From a virus, in IMG/VR virus record IMGVR_UViG_3300032456_000002, positions 1 to 64,000 of that record: a stretch of 64,000 nucleotides of DNA; one strand, given 5' to 3'. The position numbers and the translations under genes are program-made. Below, piece after piece: positions 48,767-54,996 of this stretch. Within the stretch, counting starts at the first letter, position 1. Each line of letters opens with the position of its first letter. A model generated the notes under the pieces. That model had not been told where the DNA came from, did no database searches, and saw only the letters and a list, made by a program, of their open reading frames with translations.

Positions 48767-49680
48767 TGATCACTGCAACTAAGAAGCTCAGTCCTCTATT
48801 GCGTTGGGCTGGCGGGAAGTACAACCAGCCAAAGATAATCAAGCGGCTTCTCGAACTTTATGAGCCGTACCGAGACAGTCATGTTTGGGTCGAACCGTTC
48901 TGCGGTGCTTTAGGGGCAACATTTCGAGTGATGCCATACCGCGCCATCCTCTCCGATAGCAACAAATGGTTGATTCGATTCTATGAAACGATTAAAGATG
49001 GGAACAACCTCAACCCTGAGTATTTTGATAAAGACTATTACGATCTTCGGAAAATCCTTCGGGGTGAAATGGCGCGGGATGGATATGGCGACTGCCTTTC
49101 TCGACCTGACTTCGCGTCTGTTTTCTACGCTGTCAATCGCAAGGGCTTCAATGGCGTGTGGCGTGTGAATGCCAGCGGAGAGTACAACGTTCCTGCGGGG
49201 AAGGATTCTCAAGGTCGCCTCTTAACTTGCAAGATGCCTTCTGATTACGATCAATATTTTGCCGCGATGGATAAGTGGAGCTTTGACGCACAGCCCTGGC
49301 AGATGCAGCTAACACTGAAGTCGAACTTGATGGGATTCAACCGATCGCCCAAGTTCATCTATATCGATCCACCCTATGACAATGGCTTCGTAGGCTATCA
49401 AGCTGGCGGCTTCACTTGGGACGATCAAAAGGAATTGGCAGAGTGGGCGGCGTTGTCTCCTCATCCCGTTGTGATGTCGAATCTAGCAACGCCTAGAATT
49501 ATGGAACTCTACTCTAGCCTTGGCTTCGACGTCGAAGAAGTGTCAGCCCGTCGCTCGGTCAGTCGCAATGGGGATCGGGAGAAGGTTGTTGAAATTTTGG
49601 CAACAAAAAACGTTATGACTGCCGCTAAGTTTGTTGAACGTGAATTGGGCGGCATGGTTATGGAGGTGCGATCGCGATGA
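48763..49680 (+). CDS. dam: DNA adenine methyltransferase (Dam, D12 class)
   Basis: 305 residues. PLLRWAGGKYNQPKII carries the AdoMet-binding FxGxG-like region, VEPFCGALGATFRV follows, and KFIYIDPPYDNGFVGYQ (about residues 198-214) has the catalytic DPPY. NRKGFNGVWRVNASGEYNVP is the typical conserved block of the D12/Dam family, which methylates adenine in GATC. HIP1 (GCGATCGC) contains GATC, so the enzyme should modify these frequent sites. It may protect phage DNA from host restriction or match the host Dam-like methylation. Located in the replication operon. Confidence 0.85.
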   Translation: MMITATKKLSPLLRWAGGKYNQPKIIKRLLELYEPYRDSHVWVEPFCGALGATFRVMPYRAILSDSNKWLIRFYETIKDGNNLNPEYFDKDYYDLRKILRGEMARDGYGDCLSRPDFASVFYAVNRKGFNGVWRVNASGEYNVPAGKDSQGRLLTCKMPSDYDQYFAAMDKWSFDAQPWQMQLTLKSNLMGFNRSPKFIYIDPPYDNGFVGYQAGGFTWDDQKELAEWAALSPHPVVMSNLATPRIMELYSSLGFDVEEVSARRSVSRNGDREKVVEILATKNVMTAAKFVERELGGMVMEVRSR

Positions 49681-51584
49681 GCCAGCTTACTTTATTGACC
49701 ACACCACAAGCGATCGCCATTCCCACACATCCAAGGGCAAAAGATTCTGCCGATTTTCTACCCAAGTCAGCAGGCAGGAAGCAAGAGCTATTCTCGTTTC
49801 AATCCAAAATGGTGCGAGAAACATACGACCTGATTCGTGCTAATGAGAAGCGCATCCTGTGGGTAGCAGCGCCATCTGCGGGAAAGACGCGAATCTCTGG
49901 ACAAGTGATGATTGACGCTACCCAGCGGGCTAAGAAGCCGATGCGGTGTGCGTTTGTAGTGGAGATGGATGTATTGGGGCAGCAGACCTTAGAGACTTAC
50001 GAAAAGTTAGGGTTAAACGCCACTCTTTATAAGGCTGACAAAAAGTTTGATATGTCTGCCCAAGTGGTAGTGATTAGCTCCCAAACCCTAGAGCAGAGGG
50101 TAAAGAAGGGGCAAAGCGTCACTGAACTATTGGGCAACTTTGGGCTGATATTGGGCGATGAGATTCATACTCTTTCTCAGCGGGTAGGCTGGCGGCTGCT
50201 GAATGAAGCTTATGCTCCATCCTCCACAATATTCATTGGGATGACGGGCACCCCTTGGAATGAGGGCGATCGCTCTTTATTCCATTGGTTCGACAAGGCT
50301 GTATGTGCTCCACAACCCCCAGAGTTAGTAAAGCTAGGACGGCTTGTGATTGTGCGAGGATTTAGCCCTGATGATATTTTTGCCGCCACTGACTTGAAGT
50401 GGAGTGCCAAGGATGGCGATTTTGATTTGACGGCTCAAGAGGATGCTGCAATAAGCGATCAGAAATTACAGTTGGTAGTTGAGAAATATTTAGAGCGGGG
50501 CGAAGGAAGGACAGCGATCGCTTATTGCTCTGGGATTCTTCATGCCAAAATGCTAACCCGCACATTCCTAGCAGCAGGGGTAGCAGCAGAATATCAGACT
50601 GGTGACACCCCTGCTGGATGGACAAAAAACAAAGATGGGCGAAACGACCAACACGACCGAATGGAGTCAGGCGAAACTAAAGTACTGTGCAGTATTGGCA
50701 CTTGCACTAAAGGCTATGATGCCCCATTTGTGAGTTGCATAATTCTGGCTAGGGCAGTGGGCAATAAGAATTTGTATCATCAGATGTCGTGCCGTGGCAA
50801 CCGCGCCCATGCTTACCCTGATGGCAATATCAAAGGGGACTGTCTGCTGATAGATTTGGGTGGAAACTGCGATCGCTTTGGGCATCTACCCACTGACTAT
50901 CAGGATTACTCTGCCGCATTGATGCCGCCAAAGCGCAAACAGGAAAAGACCGACGACTATTACAAGACTTGCCCAGAGTGTGGGATGGAAAAGATTCTAT
51001 CGTTTGCTAAGCTCTGCCCTGGTTGTGGCTATGAATTTGGCAAGGGCAAAGACGATGAAGACACTCTATTCAATTTGGCAGACTTCCAACTCAAGGAATA
51101 TTTCACTCCACTGGGCAGTCAGCAAGTCCAATTTGTTCGGAGTCATAAGGCTCGGTACTTTGCCGAGAATATTAATCCTGATAATGTGGCGAAAGAGTTT
51201 GCCGCCGAGTTTGGTTTTCAACCGCCATTGGACTGGCATCTCTGGGCAGTGTTTGGACGCAGATCTAGTAAGGAGCAAAAGGCTAGATATCATACCTACC
51301 TTCAAGGATTCGCCCCGCATGATTACTGGCTTGATAGACACATGCGGCTAGAGTTTGGGGGTGAGGCTAAGAAGATTCCTGAGTTCCTGGCTAAGTGGCG
51401 AGATAAATGGTGGGACATTTTGGGGATAGATAAGACTGCAACAATGGAGCAGGTCAAGTTGGCATACTTGGCTGGGGCAAAGCATTGGCACCCTGATGTT
51501 TGCAGTGACTTAAAGCATGGGACAGAGCAAATGCAGATGTTGAACGTGGCGTATGAGGAAGCTAAAAAGCTGCTTTGTGTTTAG
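49677..51584 (+). CDS. SF2 helicase fused to zinc finger and J domain
   Basis: 635 residues, coupled to dam by 4 bp. Residues 60-400 are an SF2 DEAD/H-type core: Walker A APSAGKTRI, later LGDEIHTLSQRV (DEIH box), MTGTPWNEGDRS (motif III-like), and CTKGYDAP with QMSCRGNRAHAYPDG (motifs V and VI). Residues 435-460 hold a four-Cys zinc ribbon (TCPECGMEKILSF, KLCPGCGYEF). The last 65 residues form a J domain: WWDILGIDKTATMEQVKLAY, KHWHPDV with the HPD triad, and EQMQMLNVAYEEAKKLL. A J domain would recruit a host DnaK chaperone. The combination in a phage helicase is unusual. Role in replication or recombination inferred from the operon. Confidence 0.82.
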   Translation: MSQLTLLTTPQAIAIPTHPRAKDSADFLPKSAGRKQELFSFQSKMVRETYDLIRANEKRILWVAAPSAGKTRISGQVMIDATQRAKKPMRCAFVVEMDVLGQQTLETYEKLGLNATLYKADKKFDMSAQVVVISSQTLEQRVKKGQSVTELLGNFGLILGDEIHTLSQRVGWRLLNEAYAPSSTIFIGMTGTPWNEGDRSLFHWFDKAVCAPQPPELVKLGRLVIVRGFSPDDIFAATDLKWSAKDGDFDLTAQEDAAISDQKLQLVVEKYLERGEGRTAIAYCSGILHAKMLTRTFLAAGVAAEYQTGDTPAGWTKNKDGRNDQHDRMESGETKVLCSIGTCTKGYDAPFVSCIILARAVGNKNLYHQMSCRGNRAHAYPDGNIKGDCLLIDLGGNCDRFGHLPTDYQDYSAALMPPKRKQEKTDDYYKTCPECGMEKILSFAKLCPGCGYEFGKGKDDEDTLFNLADFQLKEYFTPLGSQQVQFVRSHKARYFAENINPDNVAKEFAAEFGFQPPLDWHLWAVFGRRSSKEQKARYHTYLQGFAPHDYWLDRHMRLEFGGEAKKIPEFLAKWRDKWWDILGIDKTATMEQVKLAYLAGAKHWHPDVCSDLKHGTEQMQMLNVAYEEAKKLLCV

Positions 51585-51605
51585 CGTTCTTGCGGAAATT
51601 GAAAG

Positions 51606-51700
51606 CTTTAGCTTGAACGATGATAAGATTTAGGAGCGCGATCGCAGTTCTTGGGAGAGAAGAGCGATCGCTGACCACAGTACTTTAGAGAACAAAGCAA
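51606..51700 (+). promoter_or_regulatory. Cassette leader of the 51701 gene
   Basis: CTTTAG (51606-51611) upstream, -10 TAAGAT (51624-51629), hairpin arms GCGATCGC (51638-51645 and 51664-51671), then TGACCACAGTACTT and the GTG start. Same layout as seven other cassettes. Confidence 0.65.
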
Positions 51701-52504
51701 GTGACTAACGAAATTTTAACCGGAACTAGCGTCAAACTGCGGTTCCTTGATATGGAGCTTGATTCTATTCGGTTGACAGAATCAAAGGAGTACCGCTTTT
51801 CTAAATCGCAAACGTTGGCGGCAATTGGGAGAAACAGAGACTATCTAGCCGTGTTGGCGAAAAAATCCCCTAACAAGGTTCAAACCCTTACCAGCAAAGG
51901 CTTTACCTGGGTTGGCGTTAAGGTGAAATTCCATGACGGACTCCAGTATCGTCATGCTGAAACCCTTTCGCTTGCTGACGTTCGCATCTTTTGGCGTTGT
52001 GAAGATCGGTGGGGCAATCCGACCGCAGCAGATCTAATCGATATTCTTTCAGAAGATTCGTTATCCGATCGCTGCGATCAGGTATGGGGCGAAACCCGAA
52101 GTGAAGAGTCTCGGCATGAGCGCGATCGTCGGATGTTTGACACGCCAGAAGTTTGGAGCCTGATGTTTGACCGTGAAGTTGAGTATCATCTTGCTCGGCT
52201 GTCTGGGCTTCACAAGAGAGACATTCGCAACGGGAAAATATATTGGCAATTCTTCTATCGTTGGATGACTCCCGACGAACGAGTTCAAATGGATATAGAC
52301 AATCCCGTTTTATCCTGCGGACGGCGTAAATACAAGATCCATCAGTTCTTAACCCCTGAGACAAAAGCCAGGATGCAAGTTCACATTCGTGCAGTCTTTA
52401 CCTTGATGAAAACCGCTAGGGATATGACCGACTGGCGACGGTTGATGATGTGCTACGAAGGTTTTGATCAAGGCGATTTTGATTTTGAATACGAAGCCGT
52501 TTAA
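51701..52504 (+). CDS. P63C-domain antirepressor-like protein, copy 2
   Basis: 267 residues from GTG at 51701. Paralogue of the 34937 gene: LDSIRLTESKEYRFSKSQTL, GFTWVGVKVKFHDGLQYRHA, and the shared LARLSGLHKRDIRNGKIYWQ. P63C signature GRRKYKIHQFLTPETKARMQ is at about residues 207-226. Ends DFDFEYEAV. Its leader, GTG start and downstream hairpin at 52515 make a complete single-gene cassette inside the replication region. Acts presumably on the same kind of target as copy 1. Confidence 0.7.
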   Translation: MTNEILTGTSVKLRFLDMELDSIRLTESKEYRFSKSQTLAAIGRNRDYLAVLAKKSPNKVQTLTSKGFTWVGVKVKFHDGLQYRHAETLSLADVRIFWRCEDRWGNPTAADLIDILSEDSLSDRCDQVWGETRSEESRHERDRRMFDTPEVWSLMFDREVEYHLARLSGLHKRDIRNGKIYWQFFYRWMTPDERVQMDIDNPVLSCGRRKYKIHQFLTPETKARMQVHIRAVFTLMKTARDMTDWRRLMMCYEGFDQGDFDFEYEAV

Positions 52505-52514
52505 CTAACAACAT

Positions 52515-52541
52515 GGCGCTGTCACTTTCGGCAGCGCCTTT
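52515..52541 (+). terminator. Terminator of the 51701 cassette
   Basis: GGCGCTG (52515-52521) pairs with CAGCGCC (52532-52538), followed by TTTCCC. It lies inside the in-frame extension of the RusA gene, so RusA is more likely to start later, at 52564. Confidence 0.65.
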
Positions 52542-52563
52542 CCCTTCCACCCCTTCACCAATC

Positions 52564-52953
52564 ATGCAATCCACCCAAACTAAAACCATATCAATCTGCT
52601 TCTGGGGAAATGTACCATCCAAAAAGAATAATAAGCGCATCCTGAAGCGCGGCAAACGAACAACAATCCTGCCCAGCTTGGCTTATTGCAATTGGGAAAA
52701 GTGCGAAGTAGCAAGGCTTAAGGCTGTCTATGGATGCCCAAAACTTGTAGGCTACTCCCTTGAACTTTCCATCTACTACCCCGACAACAGGGTTAGGGAT
52801 GAAGACAATACCCTAACCTCTATCAAAGACTGCCTCAAGACCGCAGGCATCACCAAAGACGACAACTGGCAAGGGCAATCCATACCACCCGTCCTTAAGT
52901 TCGTGGGCATCGATCGCCTCAACCCACGGGTAGAAGTCCAGATTAGCTATTGA
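52564..52953 (+). CDS. rusA: RusA-family Holliday junction resolvase
   Basis: 129 residues from the ATG at 52564, after the terminator. CFWGNVPSKKNNKRIL, then LELSIYYPDNRVRDEDNTL and TSIKDCLKTAGITKDDNWQG are the RusA blocks: the conserved PSKKNN start, aspartates of the NRVRDEDN motif and the DD near the end are active-site residues. It resolves branched DNA during recombination and packaging of concatemers. Ends near the promoter at 52950. No clear ribosome-binding site before the start. Confidence 0.85.
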   Translation: MQSTQTKTISICFWGNVPSKKNNKRILKRGKRTTILPSLAYCNWEKCEVARLKAVYGCPKLVGYSLELSIYYPDNRVRDEDNTLTSIKDCLKTAGITKDDNWQGQSIPPVLKFVGIDRLNPRVEVQISY

Positions 52954-52978
52954 CGTATACACGCTAAAAGTGTAGAAT
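52950..52978 (+). promoter_or_regulatory. Early-type promoter with CGCTAAAA motif
   Basis: TTGACG (52950-52955) and TAGAAT (52973-52978) have a 17 bp spacer, with ACGCTAAAA (52961-52969) between them and GCATAG after. It overlaps the last codons of RusA. Confidence 0.7.
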
Positions 52979-53005
52979 TTTGCATAGATGCGTTAGAGAG
53001 AATTT

Positions 53006-53212
53006 ATGTTGCAAGAATATTTTATATCTTATGAAATGAGGACTTTCCTTGACGGCAGTGTTATGGGTACTGGTTCTTGCCTTTTTTCTTTTGAGGATGG
53101 CTGTTCTGTCCATGATTCAATAAATCAGAAGTTAGAAGCATTAACAGATAGGGTAAACGAAGCATCCACAGTCAAGCTGGTTGTACATATTGTAGTTTTT
53201 ACAAAACTTTAG
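53006..53212 (+). CDS. Small early protein, 68 residues
   Basis: Start ATG at 53006 behind AGAGAGAA. LQEYFISYEMRTFLDGSVMG then SCLFSFEDGCSVHDSINQKL and a beta strand end (LVVHIVVFTK). Compact alpha/beta fold without known signature. First gene of the run 53006-54499. Confidence 0.55.
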   Translation: MLQEYFISYEMRTFLDGSVMGTGSCLFSFEDGCSVHDSINQKLEALTDRVNEASTVKLVVHIVVFTKL

Positions 53213-53222
53213 GAGTTGTTTC

Positions 53223-53465
53223 ATGTTACCCACCGAGTTGTTAGAGAGATTAAAGACAGGCGATCACCCCAGCTACAAGAGGAAAGTTAATCTCAAAGCT
53301 TTATTGAATGCTGCTAAGTGTTACGGCTATGCCCCAAAGGGGTTGCGGGGTTTTGGTAATGACGTGAACATTCGAGAGAAGACGATTGACAGGCTTGACG
53401 TAGAACATCCTGGCTGGAGAGGCTACCCTGTGCCAGAGACAGAGGGTAAGTGCCATGCTCACTGA
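53223..53465 (+). CDS. Hypothetical protein, 80 residues
   Basis: AGGAG at good distance before 53223. LERLKTGDHPSYKRKVNLKAL and NVREKTIDRL-like helices suggest a small helical, basic protein (NIREKTIDRLDVEHPGW). Its stop overlaps the following start by 11 bp. Function unknown. Confidence 0.55.
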   Translation: MLPTELLERLKTGDHPSYKRKVNLKALLNAAKCYGYAPKGLRGFGNDVNIREKTIDRLDVEHPGWRGYPVPETEGKCHAH

Positions 53466-53784
53466 TACAGAGTTTTCACTGCTTTTGGGACAGGAGAAGG
53501 AAGCGCTGGTGTCGCTGGTGATTCAATTGGTGTCTAGGGTTGAGGCGTTGGAGAAGCCCCTAAGCTTACCTGAACTGCCGCCCGCTGGGCAGTATGTAAT
53601 TCGGGATTCTAGTGGTGCGGTGCGGTTGATGGGGGACGAAAATAAGTTTTTGATTCGACAGGTGGAAGCGATCGCAATTCTGTTGTCATTAAGCGATCGA
53701 TATGTGACGATTCAATTTTACTTGAACAATCAAAGTCGATTGATGAGTGAGTGGAGCCGTGGGAAGATGGTAGTGAGATGCTAA
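53455..53784 (+). CDS. Hypothetical protein, 109 residues
   Basis: LTDTEFSLLLGQEKEALVSL then VIQLVSRVEALEKPL: one or two heptad helices, a Pro-rich linker, then QYVIRDSSGAVRLMGDENK as beta strands. Coupled on both sides by overlaps (11 bp upstream, ATGCTAA with the 53778 gene). No family recognised. Confidence 0.5.
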   Translation: MLTDTEFSLLLGQEKEALVSLVIQLVSRVEALEKPLSLPELPPAGQYVIRDSSGAVRLMGDENKFLIRQVEAIAILLSLSDRYVTIQFYLNNQSRLMSEWSRGKMVVRC

Positions 53785-54014
53785 AAACTCCTCAAGCGCT
53801 CTACCGACAAATGAAGCCTGACATCTTAAAGGCACTGGAAACCCATAGCGGCATCGCTGAGATACAGGAATGTGTTGGCTATGGCACAAAGAAACGTGTG
53901 ACGATGGCGTTAGTGGAACTGGAGTGGGAAGGGAAGGTTTATAGCAGTGGTAGACGGAATCAACCGTCTGTTTGGAAATTGGTGGAAATAGTGGAGAGAG
54001 GGGCGATCGGCTAA
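53778..54014 (+). CDS. Winged-helix-like protein, 78 residues
   Basis: Start at 53778 (MLKTPQALYRQMKPDILKAL), overlapping the previous stop. HSGIAEIQECVGYGTKKRVTM is HTH-like, followed by ALVELEWEGKVYSSGRRNQP and SVWKLVEI, the beta hairpin wing. This is the usual shape of small winged-helix DNA-binding proteins, so a phage transcription factor is likely. Target not known. Confidence 0.55.
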   Translation: MLKTPQALYRQMKPDILKALETHSGIAEIQECVGYGTKKRVTMALVELEWEGKVYSSGRRNQPSVWKLVEIVERGAIG

Positions 54015-54031
54015 ACTGAAAAGAAACCACC

Positions 54032-54499
54032 ATGCCTCCCCAGCTATCCCCACCATGCGGCTTCCATCCTAAAGTTTCTACCCTAGCCCTAGCCCTTGAG
54101 AAATACCTCACGACGCAGCCTACCATCCGCAAGGCTGCGTTTTATGTGGCATCAGATAAGCCGGGGCAAGAGCAACGCCATGATCATAATCCTTTGGGTT
54201 GGTGGACGATGCAAGTCGTCAATGGGGATACAAAGTCAGGGTTTGATTACATTTCTAATCAGTTTGTCGATGTGCAGTTTAGATTCACTGCCAATAATGT
54301 GAACCCCATTAAGGCTCTGGCATTACTGGAGACGATTGATGAGGCGCTGCTGACAATGAGTTGCGAATGCTTGGCTTGTGATGGGCAATATGTGACGGCA
54401 ATAAGGCGATCGAGTATTACCTTGCCGGTGGTGTTCCGTCCGCAGATTCAAAGGAATAGCGCGGTGGCGTTCTATGAGTTTGCGTTGAAGCGGGGTTAG
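54032..54499 (+). CDS. Minor capsid/tail terminator-like protein
   Basis: 155 residues. STLALALEKYLTTQPTIRKA then FVDVQFRFTANNVNPIKALA and LLETIDEALLTMSC fit the small tail-terminator or minor capsid pattern: an N-terminal helix, a strand with QFRF, a helix that names an inward domain and a final beta part. It stands alone among early genes, so the call rests on the motif look. Ends 25 bp before the CRISPR array. Confidence 0.4.
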   Translation: MPPQLSPPCGFHPKVSTLALALEKYLTTQPTIRKAAFYVASDKPGQEQRHDHNPLGWWTMQVVNGDTKSGFDYISNQFVDVQFRFTANNVNPIKALALLETIDEALLTMSCECLACDGQYVTAIRRSSITLPVVFRPQIQRNSAVAFYEFALKRG

Positions 54500-54524
54500 T
54501 GGGAAGCTGGTTTTGGTGGTGGTG

Positions 54525-54784
54525 GTGCCACTTCGCTTTATATCTCAGACCTTCTGCAACTTTTAAGAAGGAGTTGACTACGAGCGACCATCTGCCTCGC
54601 AGTGCCACTTAACTTTACATCTCCTGACTTCTGCAACCATCTTATCTTGAAAGTCGGGGAAAGAAATATTAGGGTGCCACTTAACTTTACATCTCCTACC
54701 TTCTGCAACCAAAAAGCTCGATAGCCTTGCGAACGATCTCACCCTGGGTGCCACTTCGATCAGAGCCTCCGACCTTCTGCAACC
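54525..54784 (-). CRISPR. Miniature CRISPR array, four repeats and three spacers
   Basis: Four repeats of 36-37 bp: 54525-54560, 54602-54638, 54674-54710 and 54748-54784, separated by unique spacers of 41, 35 and 37 bp. Read on the minus strand, each repeat starts GTTGCAGAAG and ends AAGTGGCAC; the centre varies between copies (TAGGAGATG, CAGGAGATG, TCTGAGATA, TCGGAGGCT). The GAAGTGGCAC end recalls type V-B (Cas12b) repeats that lie directly before the spacer, which supports minus-strand orientation. A degenerate repeat may follow near 54809-54840, after a 24 bp gap. No cas1/cas2 adaptation genes are in the window. Regular spacing with unrelated spacers argues for CRISPR rather than simple repeats; targets unknown. 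Confidence 0.85.
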
Positions 54785-54996
54785 GCATGAGCCTGATGGT
54801 AGACCGGGGTGCTACATCTCAACACGAAGGTTCAATCGCTTTGTGGTAGCTAGAATAAGTACTCTAAGGTTTGCGAGGTTCGGAGGATGAAAAAGAAGTA
54901 GAGAGGCAACGCCCCTAAGCCATGACTGCTGCATTCCCGAAGGTGCGACGCTATCGTTATCCTGCTCGGCTCACAAAAGCAGTTGTCAACATTGTA
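54785..54996 (-). ncRNA. Candidate tracrRNA with anti-repeat
   Basis: On the plus strand, 54868-54886 reads GGTTTGCGAGGTTCGGAGG, a gapped match to the start of the repeat at 54748-54784 (GGTTGCAGAAGGTCGGAGG). A minus-strand transcript from here would therefore pair with the crRNA repeat, with small bulges. Gene, tracrRNA and array in this order on one strand is the layout of type V-K and related small type V systems. The 200 bp between effector stop and array hold no gene. A degenerate repeat (54809-54840; GAGATGTAGCAC on the minus strand) may be part of the RNA. RNA ends cannot be set from sequence alone. Confidence 0.6.

Noticed and set aside
54525-54784. Type I or III CRISPR array
   Set aside because: No cas genes of those types are seen; the only adjacent protein is Cas12/TnpB-like and the repeat end AAGTGGCAC is type V-like.
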